A stretch of 64,000 nucleotides of DNA, taken from the NCBI RefSeq assembly GCF_900182905.1, contig NZ_FXUF01000012.1, positions 1 through 64,000 of the forward strand. The letters are read 5' to 3'. Shown here one piece after another: positions 1-13,735 of this stretch. The DNA comes from Anoxynatronum buryatiense. Its GTDB lineage: Bacteria > Bacillota > Clostridia > Peptostreptococcales > Tindalliaceae. Each line of letters begins with the position of its first letter. Position 1 is the first letter of the stretch. Both the position numbers and the translations under genes were made by a program. The notes under the pieces were generated by a model that saw only the letters and a list, made by a program, of their open reading frames with translations, was not told the DNA's origin and did no database searches.

Positions 1-112
1 CTTGATCCCATTTGTATCGTCTCCTTTGTCATTTCATTATATCTTTGACATCGGAAAGTCTCAATTCAACATGTCCTATTTTCATTCTAACATCACCTGC
101 TTTTCGTTTCAG
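1..112. other. Flank beyond the CRISPR array trailer end
   Basis: AT-rich stretch before the first repeat. No repeat copy lies one repeat-spacer unit upstream of position 113, so the array truly ends here. I see no gene, hairpin or promoter I can defend. Confidence 0.6.
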
Positions 113-3802
<3,690 letters not shown>

Positions 3803-3971
3803 AGTATTCTTCTCTGACTAAGCATTTTCAATGATTCTACAGTAATTTTCTGCGAACTGCTTTTCTTCGATGTCATAATACTCTATATTACGGTTGTTTT
3901 TCGTTATCATGCAGCAGTGGCAAGCTGTGCGGATAAACCAGGAAATAGGTGGGCGCTTGAGGTTCGCAACG
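3803..3971 (-). promoter_or_regulatory. CRISPR leader
   Basis: About 170 bp between the cas2 stop and the newest repeat, on the strand and side where a leader is expected. The cas2-proximal part (GGTTCGCAACCTCAAGCGCC on the plus strand read in reverse, around 3940-3971) resembles the conserved start of type I-C leaders as I remember them. The rest is AT-rich. The array promoter is expected here, but I cannot place a convincing -35/-10 pair. Confidence 0.7.
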
Positions 3972-4262
3972 TCAAAAAATCATGGTTCCTTCTGGATCAT
4001 AGGATTCCTTGGCACCAACATGCTCCACCCTGTTTTTCCAGTTTTTACCCAAAAAGTAGTAGCGTAGACTGTCTTTTTCAGGATCGATTTCACTTTCCAA
4101 TATGTCTTTAAACTTTGCAAATTCTGTTGGATCCAGAAGGCATTCGAAAACAGAATTCTGGACCCGTTGGCCATAGTTAACGCACGTTTTCGCCACCATC
4201 CTCAGCCGCTTTCTACCTGCTGCATCTTCTGTGTTAACATCATAGGTCACTAATACCATCAT
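3972..4262 (-). CDS. cas2: CRISPR-associated endonuclease Cas2 (type I-C)
   Basis: 96-residue Cas2, the dimeric partner that bridges two Cas1 dimers in the spacer-integration complex. It starts with the ferredoxin-fold strand MMVLVTYDVNTED, where the Asp in YDV is the conserved metal site. It carries the family's QNSVFEC segment around residue 35-41 and ends with an ESYDPEGTMIF tail. Two ATGs in tandem (4262 and 4259) make the exact first residue uncertain. It starts 11 bp after the cas1 stop and is the last cas gene before the leader. Length is normal for the family. Confidence 0.96.
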   Translation of the reverse strand: MMVLVTYDVNTEDAAGRKRLRMVAKTCVNYGQRVQNSVFECLLDPTEFAKFKDILESEIDPEKDSLRYYFLGKNWKNRVEHVGAKESYDPEGTMIF

Positions 4263-4273
4263 GACTGATCATC

Positions 4274-5305
4274 CTAACTCATCCGATAGGGTGGATAGAG
4301 GTCTAAATCTCCTCTGATGCAACGGGCCATTAAAAGTGCCTGGCAGTAGGGCAATAGCCCAATTTCAACTTTTTCCTGCATATATGGATGGTGCACCTGT
4401 TGTTGCTTTCTTTTTTGCCAGGCATCAATCACTGTTTTTCGAGAATCTTCTTTCAGGAGAAAAGCACCTGTTTCTTTTTCAATAAAATCCTTCGGGGATA
4501 CCAGCCTGTTGTTGATCAGAGACAGTGCCAGCCGATCGGCCATGTAAGGCCTCAGCTCTTCCATGATGTCCAGGGCCAGGCTGGCTCTGCCTGGGCGCAG
4601 ACGATGCAGAAATCCAACTTGCGAGTCTAAACCGACGGTTTCAAGGGCAGACGCACAGTCATGTGTCAACATGCTGTAGAGGAATGATAATAGGGCGTTG
4701 ACTCTGTCCATGGGTGGCCGCCGACTTCTGCCTTCAAAAGAAAAGTCCTGCTTCTGTTGAAGGATCAGATGACGAAAAACACTAAAGTACTGTCGCGCCC
4801 CGTCACCCTCTATTCCCCGAAGCTCGTCCAACGATGTTGCGTTGAGAACTTTTGGCATCAATAGTTTCAGGTGGTTGGCAGTTGATTCCACTGAGGGTAC
4901 GCCTGGATCTGATTTGTAATCACGGGTAAACCGATTCAGAACAGCTCTTGCATTGGTCAATTTCCCAACAATCACGCTTTTGCTGATCGCCACACTGTCA
5001 TCTTCACTGTCGTGCATCTCGTATTGTCTTTTTCGCAACAGGACGTTTCCCTTGCCAGCAGGAGTCACCCGGGCCAACAGCCGGGCATTAGTGGTGTGAA
5101 AGGCCAGCGACACACCTCTTTCAGCACACAGATTCATGAGCGCCGGACTGGCCCCGGTATAACCCATGGTCACAATGCTTTCAAGATTATGGATGGGAAC
5201 CCGGAACCGGATCTCATCATCCACTCGAATGACGACATTTTCCCCCTCTTTGCCAAGATGGGCATCAGAGGAAGTCACATAAAGGGTGTTTAGCAATTTT
5301 CGCAT
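4274..5305 (-). CDS. cas1: CRISPR-associated integrase Cas1 (type I-C)
   Basis: 343-residue Cas1, the metal-dependent integrase that inserts prespacers at the leader end of the array. The N-terminal beta domain runs to about residue 75 and a helical catalytic domain follows. The three metal ligands are visible: Glu in RGIEGDGARQYF, His in GFLHRLRPGR and Asp in LALDIMEELRP. The C-terminus YPPYRMS is characteristic of I-C Cas1. The gene lies between cas4 and cas2 in the usual I-C order. No frameshift or missing residue is seen, so the adaptation module should be functional. Confidence 0.97.
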   Translation of the reverse strand: MRKLLNTLYVTSSDAHLGKEGENVVIRVDDEIRFRVPIHNLESIVTMGYTGASPALMNLCAERGVSLAFHTTNARLLARVTPAGKGNVLLRKRQYEMHDSEDDSVAISKSVIVGKLTNARAVLNRFTRDYKSDPGVPSVESTANHLKLLMPKVLNATSLDELRGIEGDGARQYFSVFRHLILQQKQDFSFEGRSRRPPMDRVNALLSFLYSMLTHDCASALETVGLDSQVGFLHRLRPGRASLALDIMEELRPYMADRLALSLINNRLVSPKDFIEKETGAFLLKEDSRKTVIDAWQKRKQQQVHHPYMQEKVEIGLLPYCQALLMARCIRGDLDLYPPYRMS

Positions 5306-5347
5306 CTTCTCACCTGCCTTTTGTCCCCTTAATCCATCTTTGCGTCT

Positions 5348-6004
5348 TTAATCCATCAGTGTTTGGAGGTATTTCGCCACCGACTGACGTTTCGCCAGCT
5401 TCGGCATGCAATGTTGATACAGGCTGCAGTTGTCGCAGGCTTTTTTGTACTCGGGAGCAGGCAACCGTCCTTTTTCAAAGCAATCATACATGGCATTGGC
5501 GGTTTCAATGGTTTTTTGTCTAAGAAGTGAACTTAACGTCACCATTTCCCGTCGTCTTGTTTTTCCATAAAAGAGATGCCCTTCAGCTACCGGTATGTTA
5601 AATGTTTCTTCCAGGCACATTCCCTGCGCACACAACTGAAGTCGGTCCCAGTCGTTGATCTTTTTCTGTCCATGTTTGTATTCCACGGGCAATGGTTGCC
5701 ATAAACCGGTTTTTCCTTTCAGCACGACCCCCTTCTCACCCCTATGGTACTCCACCACATCTGCCGTGCCATAAAGCTTTAGTCTGTCTGATCGAACAGG
5801 AACCGCCCGGGAGACGTAGATATGCTGTCTGGTTTCCTGATAAGAAGGATCATCGGCCTGTTGGTGCAGTTTTTGACCACTGTAAGTCAGCACATTATCT
5901 TGCCAGACATTTTCCAGGTGAATCAGCGCCCACTGCCGGGGACAAAAGGCGAAGTGCTGAATACCGCTGAGCATCAGGTATTCTTCTTGTGTGACATAAC
6001 CCAT
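5348..6004 (-). CDS. cas4: CRISPR-associated exonuclease Cas4
   Basis: RecB-family Fe-S nuclease that works with Cas1-Cas2 to trim prespacers and select those next to a correct PAM. The iron-sulfur ligands are visible: one Cys near the N-terminus (FAFCPRQW) and three in CDNCSLYQHCMP near the C-terminus. The RecB nuclease motifs appear as YGTADVVEY and PVEYKHGQ. I chose the ATG at 6004 (218 residues), 4 bp after the cas7 stop. A TTG at 6022 would add six residues and overlap cas7. Length is normal for the family. Confidence 0.95.
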   Translation of the reverse strand: MGYVTQEEYLMLSGIQHFAFCPRQWALIHLENVWQDNVLTYSGQKLHQQADDPSYQETRQHIYVSRAVPVRSDRLKLYGTADVVEYHRGEKGVVLKGKTGLWQPLPVEYKHGQKKINDWDRLQLCAQGMCLEETFNIPVAEGHLFYGKTRRREMVTLSSLLRQKTIETANAMYDCFEKGRLPAPEYKKACDNCSLYQHCMPKLAKRQSVAKYLQTLMD

Positions 6005-6008
6005 GGAC

Positions 6009-6863
6009 TCAATTCCCGTCAAGTATTTCCGGTACGAGGCCTTCCATTGGTTCTACTTGAATGACATAGTCGTCAATGTCTTTTGGTTCGGTAATGCCTT
6101 CTTTCAACGACACCTTCAGCGTGCGGTGCACTTTGGCGGAAGAATATTGACCGGTGGGGTTACCGTGCTCCCACCAAATCAGCTTATAGAGCTCCATGCT
6201 GCCCTCTGGTCTGGCCGAAGATGCATCGTTGTCAAAAAGATGGATTAACGCCTCTTTCATCAGCAGTGCATCTTCCTGAGAAAAACCTGTTCTGGTGGCC
6301 AGCTGGGGATTAATGCTGCCATAGAAAACATACGCCCCATGGTCGACGCGGTGTTTCATACCCATGGTGTCAGATCCTCTTTTGCTTCCATCCCCTTCAC
6401 TGCTGACACTCTTGGTAATCTGAACCGTGGATGCGTTGACAGGCAGCACACTAAAGGCCGGATGAATGGAGACAGGGCCTCTGATCCCTTCTGATACGCC
6501 TTTGGCTTCAGACCCTTTAAAAGCAAAGAGCTGGCCAAAAGCACGGACATCATACCACTTTTCGCAGGAAAGTTTTCTCAGCAGCGCTTTGTCTTTAAAC
6601 GCTTCTTTCGGCAGTTCACCGGTAGCCCTGCTGTAAAGACTGGGATACTCGTCGAATTTATAGTCGTCGGACTGGACAAAAATCCCCTGACCTTTCTCCA
6701 ATAACCGGTTTCTGATCTTGCGTTTCAGGCAAACATCCGAAATTTCTCCCAGGCCATCATAGGTCACCCGGGGTCGATTGCCGTTCAATGGGTCTCCGTT
6801 GGGATTTGCGTTTTTCACCATGATCACTGCTGCAAAGTCGATTTTGTTTTGAATCACTGCCAT
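6009..6863 (-). CDS. cas7: Cascade backbone protein Cas7 (Csd2)
   Basis: 284-residue Cas7c, the subunit that polymerises along the crRNA to form the Cascade backbone. The N-terminus has the family signature KNANPNGDPLNGNRPRVTYDGLGEISDVCLKRKIRN. That long motif sits at about residues 18-52 and its NPNGDP core is diagnostic. It begins 2 bp after the cas8c stop, which suggests translational coupling and a high subunit yield from the polycistronic message. No anomaly is seen. Confidence 0.96.
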   Translation of the reverse strand: MAVIQNKIDFAAVIMVKNANPNGDPLNGNRPRVTYDGLGEISDVCLKRKIRNRLLEKGQGIFVQSDDYKFDEYPSLYSRATGELPKEAFKDKALLRKLSCEKWYDVRAFGQLFAFKGSEAKGVSEGIRGPVSIHPAFSVLPVNASTVQITKSVSSEGDGSKRGSDTMGMKHRVDHGAYVFYGSINPQLATRTGFSQEDALLMKEALIHLFDNDASSARPEGSMELYKLIWWEHGNPTGQYSSAKVHRTLKVSLKEGITEPKDIDDYVIQVEPMEGLVPEILDGN

Positions 6864-6865
6864 TC

Positions 6866-8845
6866 TTATTCTCCCCCTTCAGTTCCTTCAATTGGTTGAT
6901 CCTGTGATTGACCCTGTGGTTCATCCTGCTGTTGCTGTTCTTCTGTATTTTTCCAGAGTGCTCGCTTTTGGCAGTGATAACCAAGTAAAAACTCACCCGT
7001 CAATTTTTTATCTGAAATAAAGTCATCTGCATCAAACAACGCCATCACTTCTGTCATGCGGTTGATGAGTCCCTTTCCCTTTGCCCCAAGGCGGGCTTTA
7101 TAGGGATGCAGCGACAGCTCAATGCTGCGCCAGGTTGAAAACGGCCTTTCGGAGAAGCGCTGCATGAGTCTCAAGGCATTGGTTTGTCGCTGTTCGCCGC
7201 CTTCTTTCAACGCCCACTCTTCCAGATTGTCTGCCAGTGCCAGTAATCTGCCGTAAAGGTAATCCCTTGTCTTCCTGTTTTCTTCCAGTGCCAATGCATA
7301 TCCCTCCCTTTCACAATGTTTGCGATACATGGCGCAGGCAATGGTCAGTGTCTTCTCCCATTCCCATCTTTCCATCCCCAGGGGGCTGCTTGCCCGGCGC
7401 AGGGTTGTTTCCACCAGGTCAAGGGGCAGGGGCACTCCATCCAACTGACATCTGAGTACCCGCTCCACCGTCTTATTCTGCAGGGTTTCATCCAGCCTTC
7501 TCCCATAGGCGGCTTCAGCTATGTCAAACGGGCTGGGCGCTGACACATACCGCTTGGGTGCACTCTCTTTTACCTCTTTGGACCATTTGGGGTTTCGATA
7601 CGTATGTACCCAGGCCGCCGTCCGATGCCAGTTTTCAATGCGCTGGATAAAATCTTCCGGCACCAGTTCCCGATACAATCGAATGGATAACCGGCCCGTG
7701 GTGGCTGCATCCAGCATGATGATCATGACCTCTTTGGTATGCGCCAGCCTTTTCCGGTACCCATAGAGACACTTTTTCAACGCTTCAAAAAATTCCTCGG
7801 CCGTATACGCCGTGCGCTGTCCACCGTCGTCACTTACATCTCCTCTTGATGAAAGGCCAAAATAATCAGCCATAGGATCGGGAACCACCTCCCCTTTTTG
7901 TGCCCAGGTGACCAGCGCCAAGCTTCCGTTACGTACACCCTGCCTGTCAATGAGCCATCGCAAGGCATTGTGTGCTTTTTGAGTGACTTCAAAAGAAACC
8001 CCTGCTGTTTGCTGGCCGTCATGAAATCTTCCCCTGAATGTATATCCACGGATATCATTGGATGATATCAGCTTTGCCTTGTCTCCTTGATTGCGAAGTT
8101 TGGCAGGGTGACTCAAAGCCAGTTCACTGGCCTGCCCTGTCACGTAGCAGAGTCCTTTAAAGGATTGCATGGATATATAGTAGCTGATCCAGGCATCATA
8201 GAGAGTGATGTCTGTCCACACTTCCCGCTGGGGGTTGCCTGGAATTTCAACAACCCAACGTACAAAAGCATCACTTTGGACTGCTGTCGGACTTAACACA
8301 CGAAAAATTTCCGGCATGTTGTCCTTGTCATCTTTGGGCCACTCTACCAGCAGCTGGCCATCTTCATCTGTCCAGAGGCATTGACTGCTAATGAGGTCTG
8401 ACACCAGCGTCCTTTTTTTGACATAGTGGTAAATGGCTGCCACTTTTTCATGTGTTGCCGGTGATTCGACCCATTGCTTCAGATCCTGGCAGTAGAGTTC
8501 GTACGGTTCGCCGGGATTTTTCTTAAAGCCAGAAGTCACTTTTCCTCCATGAAGACTGAAATCACCGGCCACGTATTGCAGTTTGTCACATAAAGGATGG
8601 TTGACGGGTTTGACGCCTGCCCGGGAACCTGAACTTTCGGTGCAGGGGATGATGGTCTGACTGTCGGCAGCCGGGATAACGGAAGCTCTAAGAAAGTTGC
8701 CTTCGCCATCAATCACCACGGTAATTTGTGCTTTTTGAGTGGTGTGGCAGATGGGAAGCAGTACCGGTGCATCTTCACCCCTGATGACTCCTGCCAGTTG
8801 TTTGTTTTCTTCATAGGTTTCGTATAGCTTTTGAATCCAACTCAT
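6866..8845 (-). CDS. cas8c: Cascade large subunit Cas8c (Csd1)
   Basis: 659-residue large subunit of type I-C Cascade, which recognises the PAM and positions Cas3. In several I-C systems an internal start in this gene also yields the small subunit Cas11c; no separate small-subunit gene is present here. The start [14 protein letters not shown] at 8845 overlaps the cas5c stop by 4 nt (ATGA) and has a GGAGGAG site just upstream. A start 18 nt earlier is possible but poorer. The C-terminal Gln/Glu-rich tail after [14 protein letters not shown] is low complexity. The [25 protein letters not shown] region (residues about 335-360) is typical of Csd1. Confidence 0.95.
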   Translation of the reverse strand: MSWIQKLYETYEENKQLAGVIRGEDAPVLLPICHTTQKAQITVVIDGEGNFLRASVIPAADSQTIIPCTESSGSRAGVKPVNHPLCDKLQYVAGDFSLHGGKVTSGFKKNPGEPYELYCQDLKQWVESPATHEKVAAIYHYVKKRTLVSDLISSQCLWTDEDGQLLVEWPKDDKDNMPEIFRVLSPTAVQSDAFVRWVVEIPGNPQREVWTDITLYDAWISYYISMQSFKGLCYVTGQASELALSHPAKLRNQGDKAKLISSNDIRGYTFRGRFHDGQQTAGVSFEVTQKAHNALRWLIDRQGVRNGSLALVTWAQKGEVVPDPMADYFGLSSRGDVSDDGGQRTAYTAEEFFEALKKCLYGYRKRLAHTKEVMIIMLDAATTGRLSIRLYRELVPEDFIQRIENWHRTAAWVHTYRNPKWSKEVKESAPKRYVSAPSPFDIAEAAYGRRLDETLQNKTVERVLRCQLDGVPLPLDLVETTLRRASSPLGMERWEWEKTLTIACAMYRKHCEREGYALALEENRKTRDYLYGRLLALADNLEEWALKEGGEQRQTNALRLMQRFSERPFSTWRSIELSLHPYKARLGAKGKGLINRMTEVMALFDADDFISDKKLTGEFLLGYHCQKRALWKNTEEQQQQDEPQGQSQDQPIEGTEGGE

Positions 8846-9564
8846 TGCCACTCCTCCTGCCATACATCTGCCAAAGACAGGTCGTCTTCCAGTGGGATCG
8901 CCTGGATGCTTTCAAGCGTCATGGGCCGAACATTTTTTCGAATATCGCAGGCGTCCGGAGTGATGAAATCCACAATACCCTGCTTCATGTGTGGTGTCCA
9001 GAAGCGTGAAACCAGGGTTTCCTGACCCGTTTCGCTAGGGTAGTCAAAGCCATGGAACATAAGCCCGAAGCTTAACTGATCGTATTGATCATAAAACCCT
9101 TCGCCGTCTCCAAAAGTGCAGGGCTCCACATAGGCCTGGCATTCCCGGGTACCCAGAAAAACATCCCGCCTCCCACCTCTTTCAATCATACGACGGGCCA
9201 TAAAGTAATGCTTATTCTCATTTCTGTCATGGCTTAGATCCGGCCTGTTTTCATTCCACACGAAATGAGCCTCCACCTGATACGCCACGTCACGCAAATA
9301 AGTATAGATGGATAAATCATTGCCACCACTGTACTTCAATGGCTTCACATTTTTGCTCTCTGTTCGTATGGCTTTCATCACCCGCACCCGGTCAATCACC
9401 CAGACGATGGTGGGTTTCCAGTAGATGGATTCCAGAATGCCCTTCAGCGCTTGGTAGGTGGGTATTTGGTACGATGATTTTTCCCCGCCCACGCGTGTTA
9501 GCGGGTCAGAAAAAAGGGCGTACCTGCCGTAAACGGTGAACGCAACTGTGTTTGCATTTTGCAT
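8842..9564 (-). CDS. cas5c: crRNA-processing Cascade subunit Cas5c (Cas5d)
   Basis: 240-residue RAMP protein that replaces Cas6 in type I-C: it cuts the repeat hairpin and stays bound to the 5' handle of the crRNA. It opens with the RAMP strand [27 protein letters not shown] and the following helix [15 protein letters not shown] (residues about 35-50). The [14 protein letters not shown] segment is also typical of Cas5c. A GGGGGGAG site precedes the ATG. The gene is 28 bp after cas3 and overlaps cas8c by 4 nt. Confidence 0.95.
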   Translation of the reverse strand: MQNANTVAFTVYGRYALFSDPLTRVGGEKSSYQIPTYQALKGILESIYWKPTIVWVIDRVRVMKAIRTESKNVKPLKYSGGNDLSIYTYLRDVAYQVEAHFVWNENRPDLSHDRNENKHYFMARRMIERGGRRDVFLGTRECQAYVEPCTFGDGEGFYDQYDQLSFGLMFHGFDYPSETGQETLVSRFWTPHMKQGIVDFITPDACDIRKNVRPMTLESIQAIPLEDDLSLADVWQEEWQ

Positions 9565-9592
9565 TTTCTCCCCCCTTTGGATTGGTTCCTCA

Positions 9593-12082
9593 TCAGAATG
9601 TCATGGTATCCATGGTTTGAAGCTCACCCTGCAGCTGAAGTCCTTTCTCTCGAGAATAGTGCCGGCCATTGAGGTAATAGATGCCTGATCCCTGGGTTGT
9701 TTCATGAAGGGCCCCTTCGGCCACAAGACGATTGAGCTCATGGGCATAACAATTCACGGCGTATTGCTGTGACAGCTTCAGAAGTTCTCCAGGACTGTCC
9801 CAGGGGCTTAATCCACATAGCGACTTGATGATTCTCTCCCCCTCCTCTCCATAGGGCACGATGACACCCTGTGTGCTTTTATCGATGGCCTGAAAAGCCT
9901 TAGCCGCTGTCTGGAAAGACTGGCGCAGCATCATGTCAGGACTCTGTCCATTGATGCGTTGATGGGCGGCAACAGCCTGGGGATTAACTGACAGCAACTC
10001 GAAAAGACAGCTGTCATTCCCCACGCCTGCAGAGCGGGGAAGGGGGTAACTCATTTCATGTTGACGCTGATAAAAGTAGTACTCATAGTAACGATTCATG
10101 GCCTTTGCGCTCAAAAGATCCTCATCAAAATCAGCCGGGCTGTTGTGAAATTCATTCAACAGGCGCAACGTCACTTCTTTTCCCTCGCGTATATCTGTCA
10201 ATCTGCTGAGATTCTCATTTTGGAGCTGAAAAAGAAACAATTGACCCTGGGGAATTTTCCCATGGCGATTGCACCGCCCCGCCGCCTGCTGAATGGAATC
10301 AAGCCCTGCCAGTGCCCTAAAAACAGTGGTGAAATCAATGTCTACGCCGGCCTCTATCAGCTGTGTACTGATACAGATCACCGATTTTTTCTCATTGAGG
10401 CATTGATTGACATCCTCCAGAATCTGCCGGCGGTGGGCAGGGCACATATGGGTACTCAGATGAAAGACTTTTGTTTCGCTTCCTGTTTTATTTCGAATAT
10501 CGTCCACGGCATCGTACACCAAGGCGGCATCTTTCTTGGTATTAAGAATCGCCAGAACTGAAGCGGTTATTTCAGCAGCAGTCATGATTTTTTCTGCCAA
10601 CTCTTCGTGTGACCAGTGATTCCCATGGTTTTCGTCATTCACCTTTACCCGCTTGAACTGCTGAAAGAGAGCTTTCACATCGGGAGTGATTTCAGAAATG
10701 GCCTTGGAAGAAAGAGCTCTTGAAGCAGGTTGCACCGCTTCCAACAGCGGCTGGGTAGCGGTACATAGAACAACCGTACTATGACACGCCTTTACCAGAA
10801 ACCGCATAGCCAAGTTCACCATATGGGTGCATCGAACAGGCAGTGACTGAATTTCATCGAAAATGATCACCGCTCTGGTCATTTGATGGAGACGTCGAAC
10901 CGGGCCGGTGCCTGATCCAAAAAAAGATTCAAGAAATTGGACCATGGTGGTGAGCACCACGGGGGCATCCCAGTTCTGTGTCCAGAAATGGTCATTTTCA
11001 GGTACTTCCCTAAGAGGATCCAGGTTGGAATGATGCTCCATGACAATTGCCGGATCTCCCGCCTCTGTTTCCAGTATGTTTCTGATGGTGCGGGCATTCT
11101 GATCGATGATGGCTGTATAGGGAACCACATAGATGATGCGATCCATCTGATACTGGTGCGCATGATGAAGGGCAAACCGGAGGCTTGCCAATGTTTTGCC
11201 TCCCCCAGTGGGGACTGTCAGGCGAAAAACGCCTGGCTTCTGGTTTGCCATTTCCCGGCATCGTTCTGAGACTTGCTGCCGATACCTGTCAATGTCGTTG
11301 GTGACTGAAAAGCGACTCAGCGTTTCTTCAAGTCGTTGCACTAAGGTTGTCCATGAAATATACTGCCCATCTGGTCGCTCCAGTGCCACCGTGGGATTTT
11401 GATGGTCGATGGTATCCACCCGATCGGCATCCAGCAGGGTTGAGAAGAGCATGCGTGTCAGCAATCCCAGTTTAAAAGCTCTCCCGGTCGGATCATCTTC
11501 CGATTCCAACATTTCTTTGATCACGATGTGAAGAGACTGTTCCAGTTCTGGATCGGATGCTTTTTGATACATTTTTTCTTTGAAATCATCAGGCAAATTG
11601 GTCATCACTTCGTCATAATGTGTTCGCAATTTGTCTTTATCCATGCGCTCCAGAAATCGATTCTCCCCATCTGGCGCAAGGCAGTCGATGAGTTCCGAGT
11701 GATGTGAAGCTGTGATCAGCGGCAGCAGCTGTCGGGAGAGTACATTGCCTGGCATTGCTTTCAAATGCTGATATAACCACTGGGCTCCTGCCGTTGAGTG
11801 GTCGATGCTTCCTCTGCCCATGCGTTGCTGCGTGCCGGAAGTTGTAGGCAATCCTTCGGCCGACCGGATATAATCATTAAAGGCCTGGCTTGCCTTTCCC
11901 AGATCATGGACGAGACCACACAGGGAAGCGGGTTCCTGGAGACTGATTTTTGACGCATTGGCGGCGGCGCGGTCACTCACATTTGCCAGGTGAGACCACA
12001 CATCCTGAATGGTGCCGTCTTCTCTACGGTAATGGGCCACAAATTGATTTGTCTGTTCTTTATCATGAATTTGTTTGGACAT
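9593..12082 (-). CDS. cas3: CRISPR-associated nuclease-helicase Cas3
   Basis: 829-residue Cas3 that unwinds and degrades target DNA after Cascade binding. The N-terminal HD nuclease domain (about 1-230) shows the conserved His of SHLAN, the HD pair in GLVHDLGK and ASHHS. The superfamily 2 helicase domain follows with Walker [10 protein letters not shown] near 290, DEAH-like [13 protein letters not shown]-type CTATQP, and motifs V-VI in EAGVDIDF and [11 protein letters not shown]. All catalytic residues I can check are present. An AGGGG site precedes the ATG. First gene of the cas operon, directly after the gatCAB terminator. Confidence 0.97.
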   Translation of the reverse strand: MSKQIHDKEQTNQFVAHYRREDGTIQDVWSHLANVSDRAAANASKISLQEPASLCGLVHDLGKASQAFNDYIRSAEGLPTTSGTQQRMGRGSIDHSTAGAQWLYQHLKAMPGNVLSRQLLPLITASHHSELIDCLAPDGENRFLERMDKDKLRTHYDEVMTNLPDDFKEKMYQKASDPELEQSLHIVIKEMLESEDDPTGRAFKLGLLTRMLFSTLLDADRVDTIDHQNPTVALERPDGQYISWTTLVQRLEETLSRFSVTNDIDRYRQQVSERCREMANQKPGVFRLTVPTGGGKTLASLRFALHHAHQYQMDRIIYVVPYTAIIDQNARTIRNILETEAGDPAIVMEHHSNLDPLREVPENDHFWTQNWDAPVVLTTMVQFLESFFGSGTGPVRRLHQMTRAVIIFDEIQSLPVRCTHMVNLAMRFLVKACHSTVVLCTATQPLLEAVQPASRALSSKAISEITPDVKALFQQFKRVKVNDENHGNHWSHEELAEKIMTAAEITASVLAILNTKKDAALVYDAVDDIRNKTGSETKVFHLSTHMCPAHRRQILEDVNQCLNEKKSVICISTQLIEAGVDIDFTTVFRALAGLDSIQQAAGRCNRHGKIPQGQLFLFQLQNENLSRLTDIREGKEVTLRLLNEFHNSPADFDEDLLSAKAMNRYYEYYFYQRQHEMSYPLPRSAGVGNDSCLFELLSVNPQAVAAHQRINGQSPDMMLRQSFQTAAKAFQAIDKSTQGVIVPYGEEGERIIKSLCGLSPWDSPGELLKLSQQYAVNCYAHELNRLVAEGALHETTQGSGIYYLNGRHYSREKGLQLQGELQTMDTMTF

Positions 12083-12111
12083 GAAACCCCTCCCATGTTC
12101 CCACTGCCCCT

Positions 12112-12140
12112 ATTATATAATGAATTCAAGGAATATTGTG
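12112..12140 (-). promoter_or_regulatory. Candidate cas operon promoter
   Basis: A TATAAT (minus strand, 12117-12112) lies 30 bp before the cas3 start, inside a palindromic ATTATATAAT. The expected -35 region is a poor match, and the upstream 60 bp is a T/A-rich tract. It is the only reasonable -10 between the gatCAB terminator and cas3. Confidence 0.35.
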
Positions 12141-12192
12141 CTTATTTTGCTATTTTGTTTTACTTTTTGTTTGTTCTTTTTTCTGCACACGC

Positions 12193-12220
12193 AAAAAGAC
12201 CCCACAGAATCTGTGGAGTC
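12193..12220 (-). terminator. Intrinsic terminator of the aspS-gatCAB operon
   Basis: On the minus strand GACTCCACAG pairs with CTGTGGGGTC around a short loop and is followed by TTTTT. It sits about 80 bp after the gatB stop and separates that operon from cas3. Confidence 0.85.
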
Positions 12221-12298
12221 TCAGTCTGCTGACAACATCTCGAAGCCAAGGGATCTGGTCAGAGCTGCTTTTAAAATTTGGTAAACCAACGCGTCTTT

Positions 12299-13735
12299 CT
12301 ATGCCTGCAGTGCCTTTTCCAGCATCTCTTTCGCCATCTTGGGGTTGGCCTGGCCGCCGGTGGCCTTCATCACCTGGCCCATTAGAAAGCCCAGGGCCTG
12401 TTTCTTGCCGCTGTGGTAGTCCTCCACCGAGGCGGGATTGGCTGCCAGCACCTGGCTAATGATGGCTGCCAGTTCGCCGGAGCCGCTGATTTGCTTCAGG
12501 CCTTTTTCTTCCACAATGGCTTCTGGATCTTTGCCGGTGTCATACATTTCCTGAAAAACCTCTTTTCCCACGGTGCCGCTGATGGTGCCTGCTTCCACAA
12601 GTTCAATGAGTTTTGCCAGTTGAACAGCCTGCAGGGGCTGGTCTTCGGCTTCGATGTCGGTTTCTTTCAGGCATCGTAGAAGATCCCCCAGAATCCAGTT
12701 GGCGGCCGCCTTGGCACCGGCACCAGCTGCCACAGTTTCCTCAAAGAAACGGCTGAGTGCTTTTTCGCCGGTGAGAATGGCGATTTCCTTTGGCGTGAGT
12801 CCGTAGGCCTCACTGAAACGGGCGGCTTTGGCCGCCGGCAGCTCCGGCAGGGTGCTTCTGGCCGCTTCAATGGCGGCTTCTGGAATCAGAATGGGCTTCA
12901 GATCCGGTTCGGGAAAATACCGATAGTCATGGGCGTCTTCTTTGGTACGCATGGAGATGGTGCGGCCCTTGGCGGCGTCCCAGCGGCGGGTTTCCTGCAC
13001 CACTTTATGACCTTCGCCAAAGCTGTACAGTTCCATTTGCCGTTTTTCTTCCTTTTCAAGGGCTTTTTGCAATTCTTTGAAGGAGTTGATGTTTTTCAGC
13101 TCCACTTTTTCGTTGAGGGCTTCCTGTCCATAAGGACGCAGGGAGATGTTTCCGTCACAACGCAGAGACCCTTGCTCCATGCGGCAGTCGGAAACGCCGG
13201 CGTACTGAAGCACGGCCCGCACGGCCCGAAGATAGGCCACAGCTTCTTCCGGCGAACGCATATCTGCCTCTGAGACGATTTCAATGAGGGGCACTCCCAC
13301 CCGGTTGTAATCGATATAGGAAAGTGGCTCGTATTCATCATGGATAAGTTTGCCTGCATCTTCTTCGATATGGATGCGGTGGATGCGAATGGTTTTCTTT
13401 TCGCCATTCACTTCGATCTCCACAGAACCACCGGTGCAGATGGGCAGGTCGTACTGGGAGATTTGGTAGGCTTTGGGCAGATCGGGATAAAAGTAATTTT
13501 TTCGGTCCATTTTGCTGACGGTTTGCACTTCGCAGCCCAGGGCCAGCCCAGCTTTGACAGCCATGTCCACCACCGCCTGGTTCAGCACCGGCAGGGTGCC
13601 GGGAAGTCCCATGCACACCGGGCAGGTGTGCTGGTTGGGAGCGGCTCCAAAGGCGGTGGGGCAGTCGCAGAAAATTTTGGTTTTGGTATCAAGCTCTGCG
13701 TGAATTTCCAGTCCGATGACGGTTTCCCACTTCAT
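12299..13735 (-). CDS. gatB: Asp-tRNA(Asn)/Glu-tRNA(Gln) amidotransferase subunit B
   Basis: 478-residue GatB, the kinase/tRNA-binding subunit of the GatCAB amidotransferase. It activates the Asp or Glu side chain on the mischarged tRNA before ammonia attack. The N-terminus WETVIGLEIHAEL is the family signature and zinc-type cysteines are seen in FCDCP and TCPVC near residues 25-41. The C-terminal YqeY-like tail (about 330-478) carries a MGQVMKATGGQANP motif. It overlaps gatA by 4 nt (ATGA). With gatC, gatA and aspS upstream on one transcript, the context points to Asn-tRNA(Asn) formation. Confidence 0.97.
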   Translation of the reverse strand: MKWETVIGLEIHAELDTKTKIFCDCPTAFGAAPNQHTCPVCMGLPGTLPVLNQAVVDMAVKAGLALGCEVQTVSKMDRKNYFYPDLPKAYQISQYDLPICTGGSVEIEVNGEKKTIRIHRIHIEEDAGKLIHDEYEPLSYIDYNRVGVPLIEIVSEADMRSPEEAVAYLRAVRAVLQYAGVSDCRMEQGSLRCDGNISLRPYGQEALNEKVELKNINSFKELQKALEKEEKRQMELYSFGEGHKVVQETRRWDAAKGRTISMRTKEDAHDYRYFPEPDLKPILIPEAAIEAARSTLPELPAAKAARFSEAYGLTPKEIAILTGEKALSRFFEETVAAGAGAKAAANWILGDLLRCLKETDIEAEDQPLQAVQLAKLIELVEAGTISGTVGKEVFQEMYDTGKDPEAIVEEKGLKQISGSGELAAIISQVLAANPASVEDYHSGKKQALGFLMGQVMKATGGQANPKMAKEMLEKALQA